Assembly (NCBI GenBank): GCA_933228895.1
Contig: OW121855.1
Location: forward strand, 40,748,698-40,812,697
Direction of reading: 5' to 3'
DNA: 64,000 nt
From: Platycnemis pennipes
Taxonomy: Eukaryota; Arthropoda; Insecta; Odonata; Platycnemididae
The position numbers and the translations under genes are program-made. Below, in pieces: positions 22,531 to 35,400 of this stretch. Position 1 is the stretch's first letter, and each line of letters starts with the position of its first letter. The notes beneath the pieces are model-generated. The model ran no database searches. It was not told where the DNA came from and saw nothing but the letters and a program-made list of their open reading frames with translations.

Positions 22531-25140
22531 ATTGGTGCTCGCTAGGTGACTAGGGAATTAATAATGCGATAGGTTGATGATTTTTGGCCAAATATAAGTA
22601 GAAGATCATAGGAAATTTGATTAATTAAGGCTAGGGGTTCACTTTTAGTTAAGTTTAGTTTCGTAGGTCTGACATAATTTTATATCTCTGCCTATGTATC
22701 AGGCTTAGCTTTTTTGGTTATGCTGTGAATATTTACGACAAATTGCAGAGTATAATTGTCCAAAAATATTTAATCTACCACGTAACCTATGCGCCTTTTA
22801 TAGGTATCAACATCGGTTTTTCCAAATTTTGAGTTCTTAATGTGATGATATTGAAAAAGAAATATTTTCACAAAGTTGGCTTTACATATGTAGTTCTAAA
22901 GATTATTCTATCATCCAAACTTTATATTAGTGACGTACTTCTCTCTATTGTAATAATATAGTGGGGTGAACGAACTTCTAGATTTTTCGAGTTCAAGCGT
23001 ATGTTCGTACTGTTTTAGATAAGCTTTCCTCTCCGGTTTCTCCATCCAATTTATTATATCATGATTCTTTTAGCACGGCAAGATAAAAATATTATATAGA
23101 AACCTTTCTATTACTGCTACATATTTCACTCAGATGTGTTCGCACATGATTTGGTGAATGGTGTGAATGGTGAAATGGATGTCAAGTCATTACATTTGCT
23201 GTTGATTTTCCTTTTTTATCACGAATAATACGTTTTTAATTAGCTGAAATTGCCTTCAAACGTATTATAATGATAATTATTTTTTATGCTTTTAGCATAA
23301 ACTTTTTTTAAATAGCAAAATGAAAATTCCAATATTTTTCTGTAGTTGTGGATTTCCTTAAGGGTTAAATATCTAAGGCAACAAAATGCAACCACTAAGA
23401 CTATCATCCACATCATATCCGCCACGATTTGAAATTGTGTAAGGGAAGATGAAAATAATTAGCGTATCAGAACTATTATATTTATACTTTTAAACCTGTA
23501 TAGTTAGGTTAATAGGGCGACTTAATACGCCACTTATCAATTACACGTTGTATATGGCAGATAGAGTTCATGGAAGTATAGACAAAATATTAGAAAATAT
23601 GGTAAATTGTATGGAAAGTCTGAAGAACACTCATGTAAGGAAAAGGATAATATGATAATAAACTTTAGTAATTAAATCTGAACATGACAGAAGTTTACAA
23701 AGTCGTAAGATGATACTCAAAGGATAGTAAAGTAGCTTTTAGTAGGAGCATTAGTATGAGGCTTAATACTCTGAAGAACTTCCTTTCCTTCCTTAATTGT
23801 GATATTTAACATTTGGTATAGAATAGTATGGAGTAACTTGTTGTATAGAAATGGTTACAAAGTGAATGAAAATGTTTGGAATAAGAACATTCTAAATATA
23901 AGTGATGAAGTTGTAGGAAGGAACTTGAAAAAGGTAAAAACAAATATATTTTATTTTTAAAAGTTGCACTAACACATGGATCATTTAAAAATACTAATTT
24001 ATCAAAAATCTTCACAGGCAAATGACTTGAAGCTTATCTTCCTTTGCAATACTAACATCATTATCAAACTGAAACCTTTCATGGTGGGAAAGATGTGGAG
24101 CCACAGCTTCAATTTCCGGGAGCACTCCCACATCAATCACTGGAAGCCCACTATCAGTTTTCCTTCTCTCCCTTGCTTCGTCTGCCAGCTCCTTCTTCTT
24201 ACGGTTTCGGTTTGGTTACTTAGGAAGAGATAAATTAGCTAAATATTTTTAACATAACCTACCTTGGTTACCTCTGCCTTGCAATTAAAAGCTGCCACTG
24301 CCCTCTCATGCCTTCTTCTTGACCAAGGGTATAACATCCTTTGTTTTTTTTCTCAATAAAATTAAATATCATTACCAATGCGATTAAGATATCCTTAACC
24401 TCCACCGTGAAAAGTTTATGTGCATTCCCCATGCTTTCGAACGAAACAACTTTTCTCCCTCCAATGGCTTTTTTGCGGTTGTCGGATGGTGATCGTCAGA
24501 TGTTTTGTCATGAGAAATACATTTTCCAAAACATTTTTTTCCCCTGCTAGTGATCTCATGTCTTTCTCTTTCTCAAGTCCATCTCCGTCTTGATAGTCGA
24601 TTTGATTAATGACTGTTAATAGGGAAAGTGGGATAGGTCCTATCTCAATCTTGAGTCTGGAATGAGTGGAGCTCGTCGCAAGACCCGACTATGAATACGG
24701 GCCTAAGACTGAGGGTCCCAACACTTCTTATCAGCACATACGTTACCGCTGGTGATATTAGTAGACATTGGCGCCTTTGGTCGATGAGTAATAAGGTTTC
24801 TGAGAGAATTTAGATTTGCTTTTGTCTTTTAGAACTCTCAACTAAGCACAAAAGATGCGCCCGCTTGAGATCGCAGAATTGAATGGCAAATAAAACGGTA
24901 AAAATCTGCTCAGAAACACTTCAAACCTGAAGATACGAATTGAAACGTTGGCGAAACTGTTGTCACCCCAGAATGGACACACGCGGAAGAAATCCCGAAA
25001 CGAATGGATCCTCAAACCAAACACTCCGCGGAAGCCTCAATAAGGAGTAATAACAAAATGAACAGCATTACTCCTGTTCCCTAAAAATACGATAGTGAAT
25101 TAAACGATGGAGACAGGCAGTTATGGTATTGTACCAGACG
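22531..25140. other. AT-rich DNA, no gene seen
   Basis: No recognisable gene or repeat. A CTGAAGA...GAAAC string near 24929 resembles a hammerhead but lacks stem II (see rejected). Confidence 0.5.
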
Positions 25141-27310
25141 GAATCCTACATCTGTAATCTAACTCTCCTTTCCGCATAGAGGAGCCATACTTTTCCATCT
25201 ATCTCTTGTCACTTACCAGCTCAAAATTTTCCCAAACCACCAAGGTGAAGTAGAAGCATTGCACGGAGCGCGGTGAGCAACCGAACGCTCCATTCCTTTC
25301 TCCTTGGCCGCTCCTATTTCTCTGGGCAGAGAAATAGAAGCGGCGGCACTCTACTCCGTTTATACCGCCTCCTCCCTCTACGCCTCTCTTCCCTGCCTCC
25401 GGGTTCTCCCTCGGGCCTATGCCGCCTCTACTACCCCCCCAAACTGCGGGAGCTGACACCCGCAGCAACGTAACGCACGCACAGCCACGCATGGGAAGAC
25501 GCACGCACTCACCCACACCACTCGCGGCTGCACCTGCCCGTAATAACTTATGGATAAGCCTCCTTTACCCTTCGGTGTAGACGGAAAATTGGAGTAGGTT
25601 TCCCCTCTCTCCCTTTTCACGTTCGCTCCTTACCACTTCCACATTCTCCCCTGCCCTCGGCACCCTACCTCCCTCTTTCAGTCATAGTATCCTCCTCGCA
25701 CTCGGCCTACTATTATCCCCTTTCTTCTTTCTCATCGTACCCCTCCCCCTCCCTTCCCTCCTCTCAACACTCCCGTTTTCCGTTCTAACGCTGATTCCAA
25801 AAAGGTTTGTGTTTTTACGTCCTCCTTTGTTTTATTTCCTTCTTTTTATTTACCTCCTACCACACTCTCTAGCCTCGATTTTTTTTGCTTCCCCTTCCTC
25901 CTCTCTTCTTCCCCATCCTTGCTTCTCGCGAACTAATTCATCGATCCTTTTATTATCCCGCCCATTTGCCCAGCCACATTTTCGCAGCACCGACCTCCAC
26001 CCCCACTTGCCTCACCCGTCTTTGCCTCCCATACCCTTTCCTCCCCCTTCAGTTTGTTGTTTTTTTTTCTTTTATCCCTTATCCCTATTTCTCTCCGACT
26101 CCGAAAATCCTTCCTTCCCCATCACACTCCCCCATTCCTCCTCTAAGCATCCCAGGCTCGTTCGCGAGCGGACCTCACCCTCTCCCTGGCCGCCCCTTAT
26201 ATTTCCCTTTCGCATTAACCAATTCGATAATGAGGACGAGGCTGTTAATATAACGAGCCGGGCGGGAGGAATAAAAACAGAATGAAAGAATTCGTAAAAG
26301 GGACGCCCGTACAGACACATACACACACACACACGCACCCTCTCCGGGAGGGTGACGGAAGGTGGAGGAGAGTGTGGGAGGGAGCGTGAGATCTAAAGGG
26401 GCGGGAAAATAAGGGTGTTAGGCCCCGTAGGGTGGTTTGGATGAGGTGAAGTTTCAGTGGGGGCGGTGGGAGGTAAAACGTGAGCCTGTGGGAAAAGGGG
26501 CAGGACGGAGGGGAATGTATTAATTCCGTTTTGGAGTTGGAAAGACAAACGCTGAGGGAAAAAGAGGTAAAGAGGGAGTAGGAGAAGGAAAGAGGAAGTA
26601 GGAAAGGGAGGGAGTCGGAGGAGAGAAGAAAGGAGTTAAAAAGAAAACTTCCTCTTTCCCACCCCATCACACCCCCTTGCTTTACCTTTCACCAAGCCAC
26701 CCCATCCTTCCTCCCTTCTGCCCCTTTTGTGTGTGTTGATAAGAAGAACGGTTCCCCTGCTAAAGAGTAAATACATATTTAAATTAGGCCGCAAGTAAGG
26801 ATAAGGTGGTGGGAGAGGAGGAGGGGAGGTGAGACGGTAATTTTTTCGTCTCGCCGGAGCCGAAAGAAGAGGGAAGGACGGGAAAGAAGTCTGGAGTAGG
26901 ATGGAAAAGGAGGATGACGTAGGAAGGGAAGGGGAGAGATTTGATAACGGTTCCATGTTAATGCAAAATGATAATTAAGGCAGGGATGGATGGATTTGCG
27001 CCTCCAAATTAAGATTTGGATAATAATTCCATTCCATTTGAGGTTCTTCAATGCGGAGGGAAAATATTTTTCCGGTGGGTCTGATTGCAGACGTGGATTC
27101 CCCTCGCCTTCTCCTTTTCCCTCCCTCTGCATCAACTTCATGCCCCTCACTTGCCGCTGGTTTGATTTCTACGTTTCCCCTTCCCAAACTCTTTTTCCAT
27201 TCTCCTTTTTTCCCATTGCACCCTCCCAATCCCTATCTCCAGCATCTCTAGGTATCCCACCGAGTGTACGCAATGCTCACTGCAGAGACATTTGCAGGGT
27301 GCGGTAATAC
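25141..27310. other. 2-kb skewed island with a strand switch
   Basis: Plus strand is strongly pyrimidine-rich from about 25560 to 26210, then strongly purine-rich from about 26340 to 26640, pyrimidine-rich again to 26730, purine-rich to 26940, and pyrimidine-rich at 27100-27240. A CA repeat lies at the main switch. Long open frames (60-158 codons) on both strands are by-products of the skew and give P/S/F/L-rich translations. Confidence 0.55.
26313..26337. repeat. (CA)n microsatellite
   Basis: ACACATACACACACACACAC followed by GCACC; about ten CA units with one interruption, located where the flanking strand bias turns from pyrimidine to purine. Confidence 0.85.
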
Positions 27311-29995
27311 GGTAGATATGGCAATGCGCCTCCTTGGAAATGGATGAAAACTGAATTAAATGGAAAATGAACGTCCTCTTAATGTCTGAGGAGCACTCCA
27401 GAGTTTCTTATGCCATCGGGCTGGGAAATTTTTCCCCTTCCCCAGAAAAATGATATTTGAATGTGTAGATGCATCGGAACTCCAAGGTTTTCATGAATGC
27501 TTAATGCTTTGCATGTGGTAAAAGCATTATTTCTATTCCCATCACGCCAATGAAAAAGTATTCTCAGAGATATTCGCTTTTCCGTGAAATGAAACAGAGA
27601 AATCGACCTCAATATCATTTGGATTTAAGAAATTTGGGTTCCACCACTAGTTATAATATGCGCTTGATTATAAGGGTCAAAAATCTTACTGATGCCGTTT
27701 CTTTGCATTAAAATATGTTAGTGTGGACTGATTCATACTTTTGACTTAATTTGAAATAAAATGGTTCGAATTGAAATTTTAATGCTTCTTTAATTTCCAG
27801 ATTACTACACACCTAGCTTTATTTTAGGAGGCCCTGCAAGCTCTTAGCAACCATTTACGCTTCCCTCCACCTCACCTTTGCAGCTATTAGTATTTTATCA
27901 TCATTCGTCGTCACCTCCATTTCTCTAAAAAAGTTCGATTATCCGATCCGACGTGATCATTTCCCCTGGTATTTCGGAATGATTTTTTTAACTAAGTTTA
28001 AATTTTGATAAAAAACTTTGGATGACAAACGATGTAATTTTCCTTGTAGAATATAATTTTATATGGCAATCAATAATTGACCGTACTTGATTCATGATTC
28101 TTGTAGTTACATTTTTAATTTCATTAACGCATAATTTTAAAGACTGATACTCTTGGTCATAAGCAACCCAATTGGAAGTATTTACTGAAATAATACCTAT
28201 TTATGTATGTTGATCGACTCAATAAATATACATGTATTGACATAATAAATTACTTTTCTGCAGGATAGAATAAGGCTACACATATTTCTATGAAAATAGA
28301 ATTATTTCTAAGAAGAAGTTACAAACGTAAAGATTACATGTATATTTCTTATCAAGTTAACAGAATTTGATATATTACTTGATAAACACCATTAATTTAT
28401 CTAAGAATGTCACGGTATTAGATCAGCATTTGAAGACCTTAGTAAACATTTTGTCTCTGAATAATCTTTCAAAAACAAATTTAAGCATACTAGACATGCA
28501 CTGAAGGCTTTATGAATAAAAAGTGTACTTAGTTGATAGCTAGATTATATTTTCTTTGTTAATTTTCTTGTTAAATTAACATTTATTCATATCCATGCAA
28601 AAAGTAAAAGTCGTCGTTAATCATTGTTACGTGTACCTACACAAAAGGTGTTGCTTTAACTTTTCACATAGATAAGGTGCATAGAAATCGATAGCTATAA
28701 AAATGTGAAAATCCCGTTGAAGCTTGCATGTGATCAGTTATATCTTTAGCATGGAAAAAACAAATTGACCAGATTAAGGCTAGATGTGGTGCAAGTAATA
28801 CCGAATCAATAAAACAGATCACTCACGATAAACAACACTACTGCTATCGTTATTTAATTGAATTTCTATCACATAGCTGACAACCGTATTAATCAAAGCC
28901 GCAGAGAAATTATATTTACGTGAATATGTTTGTACTCCGGTAGAAATATATTCTCCCTCTTACAAAATGCCTTATTTATCAAAAATAAGAAATGATACAC
29001 TTAATATTATGAGAATTCATGGAAAAGAATTTTACTGACTAATTTTCTCAGCCTGGACGTGCAATCAAATAGTGTTTATGCTGGGAGTACACAGGTTTTT
29101 ATTTTTAACCGTAGTTTTGTGAATTACACTGCCATAAGTAATAAGTCAGTTTTCACATTTAATTGTTCATCACAAATAGTGAAAACATAATGAATATTGT
29201 TACAGAAATCAATAAATATTTCTAGGTTTCAACTCTCACCATACTGTTTGTTCACCCCTGAATGCATCAGTATTTAAAAAAATAATATTCGATTAAATTT
29301 ATTTACATGAATTGGCAGAGTAGCCCTTTCCATTTTTCTCTTTTTTCATTAAATACAGTCATCACTGAGTAACATTATTCGTGCTGCATGAATAATGAAA
29401 TTATTTATGCTTTTTCATCAATAATAAGTACTCAGTTTATAGGTGTAGGTTGTGTACATTAAAATATTTCACGTAACTCAAAAATTGCTGAATTCAGAGC
29501 TGTGGACTCCATTTTCTTTTCTAAACGTAGGATGTAGAATAATTAGCCAAATTGCATGCTATAAGTAGTCACTTAAGTATATTTTCCATGTGAATTAGAA
29601 AATGATTCGTGAGCCTTAGGAATACATTTTGTGATATCGTGTATAAGTTATTAATAGAATTAAAAACTTTAATCTTAATAATATAATATTGTGTGTGTAT
29701 CCGAACTGTAGCTACTTTGTTTAATTGTTTTTAAGCCATCAGCGATATTTCACGTGTTAAGATAACATAGCAATTTTCTCATAATTATATTTTTATTTGG
29801 CATTTCAGATCCTATTCTTGATTTTTTTAAGCAGAGGAGAGCAGTTTCTTTAGTCTCGAGAACTCTCTTCAACTGCAAGGTGTGTTCATCTTAATAAACC
29901 TCAGATTGTGCTACAATGTTTGACCAGTTACCATGCGTGAAAAGAACCATCGGTACGCTGCAGTGGGCATAAGTAAGTACCCTTCCTTGTTTTAT
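27311..29995. other. AT-rich desert, no gene seen
   Basis: Very AT-rich from about 27650 onward. A TTTCAG...GTAAGT pair bracketing 29809-29973 was examined as an exon and not accepted because all three frames contain stops. Confidence 0.5.
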
Positions 29996-30800
29996 TCTCA
30001 TTAATCTCTCAGAGATAGGAATTCCAAGGTTGTATGGTCCACGAGGAAGGATAGGGGTTGCTTTGACAGCAGGAGACGGCGTTGGTCAGGACAGGGAGGG
30101 ATGAAGGCGGATGGAAGGAAGAAGTGAGATAGAAGTGAATCAGCGCGGAAGGATAAGGGGTGCTTGGGAAGGAGGCAATAGAGGCAGGGCGAGAGGGGGT
30201 GGCAACACACAGCGGCAGCAACCGGTTCCCATAACTCCGCGCGGAAGGCCGAGGGAAGGGATGAGACAGGAGGTGGCTAGCCCCTTTTCTTCATCTCTCC
30301 CATGTGTCTCCCTCCCCCGAAAGCTTGGCATCCAAGCGCAGACACTGACGCACACAAACCCACTCCCTCCATCGTCTTCCCTTAAGCCCTGCTTCGCCCT
30401 ACAAAGACGGGAAGAGAGTGAGATGAGACAGTAGGGTTCGCACGTCGGCGGACGGGAGAGGCAGAGATAAGGGTACACCCGGGTGTGGCCGGGGAGTCCT
30501 CCATCTTCCCCTCTTCCACTATTTAAGGGGACCAACCCCTTTGTGTTTCCCCCTTTCCACATCTTCCGCCCCTTCTCTTTTCCCAGAACACTGTCTTCGC
30601 ATTTGTCAGTCGTGGCCGTGGTTTATTCCCCCGTAATTACGCTTGTGCGATGTCGGTATGGTATTCATGATTTACAAGGGCATTTTTTATTTCCTTCCGT
30701 CCTTCTGTTCTCCCGTAATTCTCTCGTAATTGCTGCGCCACTCTACTACGAAACTGCATTTTTATGTTTTCATATTGTTAAGGAAACTGATGGATAACCG
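29996..30800. other. GC-rich mixed-skew island
   Basis: Purine-rich at 30030-30200, then CpG-rich mixed sequence, then CT-rich at 30480-30600. Overlapping open frames of 61-140 codons on both strands have no domain. Nothing identifies a gene. Confidence 0.45.
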
Positions 30801-31640
30801 TTTTTGAAAAATTTATTAGGATAATAATTCTTTTATCTCCACTTATCGAATTGACTCCAACTCACATTCTTTTTTTTTGCTGTATGATGGAGTCTTAACA
30901 AAATACTTCTTACAGCATCCAAATTATTTCACGGTCTCTGTTTGCTGAGGGATCATTGCTTGCATATTTTTTATCCTGGAGGAGGATTTTCCCGCCTATT
31001 TTGGCTTACTGAAACCTGCGGTTAAACCTCTCGGAAAGGAGCTGACTACCGTCGCATGCACGTAATGTCAAGTTAAAAATAGTTTGTTGGCATATATTTC
31101 CATTAGGTTCAATTTGCGTACTGGTCATTGAGTACTTTGTATGCAATCTCGTCTCCGCTAAGTGTCTTCAGAAGATGTCGATAAGTTTTTGCTTGAGCGA
31201 ATAAAAGTTGCTGTTTTGCATGTTGAATTATTTATATATATGAAATAAAAAACTGTAACTCCTTTCCTCCGAGATGGCATTTGACTCACCATTTGCCCGA
31301 GGGTCGAGGGCGATTGTCAAAATGCTAGTCTTTAACTTGGTAAGCTGTACCCTGAACTGCCTGAGTGACCTTCGAGTTCAAAGCGTTAAGTGTTTAGCAT
31401 GATTTTTTTCCAGTATTGCCATCTACCTCATTCAAATAATATATTAATTGAAAAAAAATCAAATTATTAACAAACTCTTCTCGAGTTGGAACCTAAATTT
31501 TTTCTGTTAAAATAGTAACGCATGCGGTGAAAAATAGTAATGACTAGAAATGATTGATTCATTAGTGCATTTAATACATTTTAACTCCGGCGTACTTCCT
31601 GCAAGTACAAAATATTGGAATTTTGATGAAAACCATAAGT
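30801..31640. other. AT-rich DNA, no gene seen
   Basis: Nothing supportable. Confidence 0.5.
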
Positions 31641-31644
31641 TTGA

Positions 31645-32395
31645 TAAATCATCATCGTCATTAGTCATCAATCCTCAGATTGGTTTGACGCAGCTCTCCA
31701 CTGAGCCCTTCTTTCGGCTAATCTCTTCATATCTACGTATTTATTCTCTTTCGCATCCTTCATCCCTTGATTTATATATCTCACTCGAGGCCTTCCTTTG
31801 CCATTCTTCCCATCCACTTGTCCTTCAACGATTGTCTTCATCAGGCCATCGTGTTTTAAGATATGGCCGATTAAGTTATCCCGTCATCTTCTTAGAGTTT
31901 TCAGTAGGCTTCTCTTTTCTCCCACTCTTCTTAAAACATTTTCATTTGTCACTCGGTCGATCCATTTTATCTTCATCATTCTTCGGTAGCACCATATTTC
32001 GAATGCTTCCACCCTTTTCTTCTCCGTTTCTGTCATCGTCCATGCCTCATTGCCGTAAATAAACATGCTCCAGATGTACGTCCTGATAAATTGTTTCTTA
32101 ACTCCTACACTTGTATTTCCAGATGTAAGTAGGTTCTTCTTTTGGTAGAATGCCCTCTTTGCCTGAGCTATTCTAATGACTATTTCTTTCTTGCTTCGTC
32201 TATCGATGGTTAATCGGCTTCCTAGGTAGCAGAACTCTTTCACCTCTTCCAATTTTTGCTTCCCTAGTTTAAAATTGGTTTCAGTCTCTTCTCTTTTGCT
32301 GCACACCAATATCTCAGTTTTATTCTTATTAATCTTCAGTTGATATCTGGCCATTGTCCTTTTCATGGCTATTAGAGTCTTAAAGTTTGCAAAAT
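31645..32395 (-). mobile_element. LINE 3' fragment, best preserved copy
   Basis: The minus strand has an open frame of 160 codons (32366 down to 31884) without a stop. It begins MKRTMARYQLKINKNKTEIL and continues with VKEFCYLGSRLTIDRRSKKE, AQAKRAFYQKKNLLTS, FIRTYIWSMFIYGNEAWTMT, EAFEIWCYRRMMKIKWIDRV and TNENVLRRVGEKRSLLKTLR. A frame change follows, then a block of form ILKHDGLMKTIVEG-VDGKNGKGRPRVRY, and the family tail TCAGATTGGTTTGACGCAGC read in the plus direction at 31676-31695. Same family as the copies at 18-22 kb but with far fewer lesions, so it is the youngest here. Strongly 5'-truncated: the RT catalytic box is missing. Confidence 0.85.
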
Positions 32396-33096
32396 ATAGT
32401 GGAATATATCGTTCGATGCCCTGAATCTACTTTTCTTTCTTGAGTGACAGTCTTTTCCTTTTCATGATTTGCAACTTTTCACCTTAACTATAATTTTATA
32501 TATAAGAGTGCAGAAGCTTAACATATTGATCTCATTTTTTATGTACACGCTTTTTGATGTAGTATTCTACCTTTTTACATCTCTAGGCACATTTTTCTGT
32601 CAATAACTGTCACCCACATTTTAAAACCTATTTTATACAAGTTTTTTCTTTATATTTCTGTAGCTTTCCACCGTAATTCCTCCTCCGATTCTCTCTTTCG
32701 GTTTTCAATTATTTTCTCTCAGTTTCCTTTCCACGAATATTATCTGCGTATCCTTAGGTTTCATTATTTACATCTTCCACGAGCCTCTGCCCAGCTTATT
32801 ATTTCACTTTAAAACAAATGGGCACTCATTAAATGAAAACACTGTTTCTGTTCTTCCTGTATCAGAGTAGGTCTTTTTCAGGCATTACGGCTCTGTACGA
32901 GATATTCGTTTCGTGAAGAAAAGGACATGGAACTCTGACCAAATGAAGTAATGTTTCCTAACCCATCCCCCTTGTTACGTAATACCCTGACCCCCGCCAC
33001 CCTCTTGACCACTGTCTATACTCCTCCCCCTCCTTAAAGAATTTCCCTTGATTCTCTGCACATTTTATATGCATGCTGTACAAATTTTTGGGTTTT
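32396..33096. other. AT-rich DNA, no gene seen
   Basis: Nothing supportable. A short C-rich patch lies at 32965-33030. Confidence 0.5.
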
Positions 33097-33140
33097 GCAC
33101 ACCTGATGACGGCTTGACAGCCAAAACCGCGAGTGAATGT
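33097..33140 (+). ncRNA. Mutated hammerhead relic
   Basis: CTGATGA (33103-33109) is followed by a four-pair stem II, GGCT/AGCC (33111-33114 and 33119-33122), but the next box reads AAAAC instead of GAAAC and the base at the expected cleavage position is G, which hammerheads do not cut. Stem I pairing is poor. The order and spacing still match the intact copies at 9.5 and 51.3 kb, so I read it as a dead copy. Confidence 0.5.
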
Positions 33141-33442
33141 TTTAAATAACCGAGGAAGCTTTTTATTTCTGGAAGAAAATCAAACCTAATGCGAATCATT
33201 CAGGTATTTTGTCGCCTCATGCGAAAAACTTTTCCTGCGGCTAGTTTTGCAAATACTACTACTAATTTTCAAAACCAACCTTAATAGGAAGCGTATTGTG
33301 ATATTAGCATTTTGAGATATTATACATAAAATACGGAAGAAAACGTTAGGTTATCAATTGTAGTAGTATTCAAAGGAGGCGACCGACAGCGAAGTTCACA
33401 TGGAGCATCCTATAAGTGGGAAATTGTGTATGAGAATGATGT

Positions 33443-33662
33443 TTTAGGAATTATTATACTGCTTCCCACTCATTTGGGGATTTATATGCCAATGAAAAAT
33501 ATCTACCTATCTAATTTAGGAATTAGTATACTGCTTCCCACTCATTTGGGTATTTATATGCCCAAGAAAAATATCTACCGCTGCTGGGATTGGAACCCGA
33601 CTTCTTGGAATGGAATGTCTGCACTCCAGCTATCGCACTAACCCGATCTACTTGGGATAGCT
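33443..33662 (-). repeat. tRNA-derived SINE with 72-bp tandem duplication
   Basis: On the minus strand the element begins at about 33662. It has a degenerate A box (around 33635-33648, GGGTTAGTGCG) and a clear B box GGTTCCAATCC (33587-33597 read in reverse) inside a GGGTTCCAATCCC hairpin context. The body behind it is duplicated: units 33515-33580 and 33443-33514 share ACTGCTTCCCACTCATTTGG and AAAAATATCTACC with few differences (period 72). The duplication is confined to the non-tRNA body, so it probably arose after insertion or marks a dimeric variant. Confidence 0.65.
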
Positions 33663-34070
33663 GAAACTTTGCATGGTAATTAATTATTTTCATCGAACTT
33701 CATTTTTTACGATACCCAGCTATAAAATGAATTAAAATTACAAAGTTTTAAAGCAAAGTATTTTTTTCATCTCGCAGAATAACTGTGAAAGAGAGGATCA
33801 AAAAGCATTAAATTGCAGCAGGAATGGCAATGAGTGTATTTCAAGGGATCTTAGCGATAATGCAGGTAATGAAAGAAGTGGAAATCCAAAATGCAACAAA
33901 ACAACTCCTGAGCTAAGGTCTATTTAATGAGTTCACGATTGTGTAATGATGCCCGGCAATATTCATATAATTTTCTTTCTTTTCATTTCCTTCATGCAAT
34001 TTCCTTGTGAGAGATAATGTTCATTGGGTCACATTTTTCAGTGGTTCGGTGACTCCGTAAGTGGTGTCTC
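33663..34070. other. AT-rich DNA, no gene seen
   Basis: Nothing supportable. Confidence 0.5.
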
Positions 34071-34450
34071 CATGAATTCCGTCCCTCAAGGGAGAGGCAT
34101 GCAGCGCAGGCATAAACTTCTCGGCAACGGAGTGTGCCGTAGATAAGGGATTATAGTTTTCCCGTGCCGTCAAGAAGCGGCCCTTATGAATTCTGTCCGC
34201 TGTCTTTGCTTTTCCTCCTCAACTCCCACCAACTCCTGCCCTCTCTCTCTATCTCTCTCCACCCAATGCATCGGGTTTATGCGCGTGGGTAATGGTCCAA
34301 CAAGCTTTAGGTCAAGGAGAAGCCAGTTTACACTGGCGACGGCGGTTTCTTGAACGTGCTATTCATTTTTCTCCTTAACTTTGCCGCTTCCAGGAGCACT
34401 CGCGCATCTACGGAAACAAGATTGCGTACCAGTCGCCTAGGATAACGAAT
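34071..34450. other. GC-richer island with (CT)n
   Basis: Moderate GC with CpG, and a CTCTCTCTCTATCTCTCTCC run near 34240-34259. No gene call. Confidence 0.45.
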
Positions 34451-35400
34451 ACCCATATACCCGTTGGAATTTCTCGATTATCTCGAACGATGTGGGCTTG
34501 AAGTGAATGCATATTCGATTAGGATCCTTCACCAATTTTTCTGTTATAGCTTTTTTATATTCAGCTTAGCGTCTATTATAAACTTCTCTTTTTACCTTCA
34601 CATGTGGGGGCATGAACTATGGCTACTTAACCCTCGTCTGAAGATTTATTGAAAGTTTACTTACGACGGACAACCATCGTTTATTTCTACTTTGATATAT
34701 GTTTTCCTAAAATTTACTATGTAGATCATCTTGATGGCGTATGGCAGGGATTAAATGATTTTCGAATAAGTACTTTGAAAAAGCTGAAATACTACTAAAA
34801 TAGATATTTAAAAAAACTCAAATGTATATTACCGTTAATATCATTCTGGACAAACACTATGAAGGTAACCCCCCCCCCATTAGGAAAAAGATATTTGAGA
34901 AAAAACTATTTAATTCTTTCCTACGTATGCAGATACGCAAAAAAATTCCAATAATCTATATTGTGTTTCACAATTATCTCGGTATTAACTTCATTTTGTT
35001 ATTTATCTATCCCTTTATGCGCAGTGTTTGGAACGTCTTTCTATGGAGGTATACATGGCTGGAAAACCGGGGGATTGTTAAGGTAGCAGCTTGTGAGTGG
35101 GAAGAACGAATATTTGGCCCCCCTTTTGGTGTAAAATATTACTTTAATCAAATTTGCATTTAGAAATAACGAGATAATGCAAAGTTGAATAAAAATGTTT
35201 ATAGCCATATAGGGACCGAAAATGAAAAATTAGGTCTTAGGTAAGTTAATAATCTTATCAGTATCGAGTCTGCCAATCCCAGAAGAATTTAATCCGAAGA
35301 GTGATTTAATATCATTTTCAGTGATGCATGATTATTAACAAATTAAATACATGGTCATGTTTCACTCAAATATTTCGCATATGAGGATCACTCCATTATT
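34451..35400. other. AT-rich DNA, no gene seen
   Basis: The 113-codon frame at 34822-35163 is AT-driven (I/F/Y/K-rich), spans a C-run, and has no domain. Confidence 0.5.

Noticed and set aside
24925..24960. CTGAAGA ... GAAAC string resembling a hammerhead
   Set aside because: No stem II can be formed between the two boxes. It could be a decayed PLE terminus, but I cannot support it.
25809..26285. 158-codon frame, and 141-codon minus frame at 26245-26670
   Set aside because: Same low-stop artefact in skewed DNA.
29809..29973. Possible exon between TTTCAG and GTAAGT
   Set aside because: Every frame contains stops. The only ATG frame (MFDQLPCVKRTIGTLQWA) ends in TAA at the donor. A non-coding exon cannot be excluded.
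30140..30562. 140-codon minus-strand frame
   Set aside because: Lies in a GC-rich island with overlapping frames on both strands and no recognisable domain.
33443..33580. CRISPR-like or satellite repeat
   Set aside because: Only two units with no spacers, and they belong to a SINE body. No array of any kind is present in the window.
34822..35163. 113-codon frame
   Set aside because: I/F/K/Y-rich AT-driven translation crossing a C-run; no family pattern.
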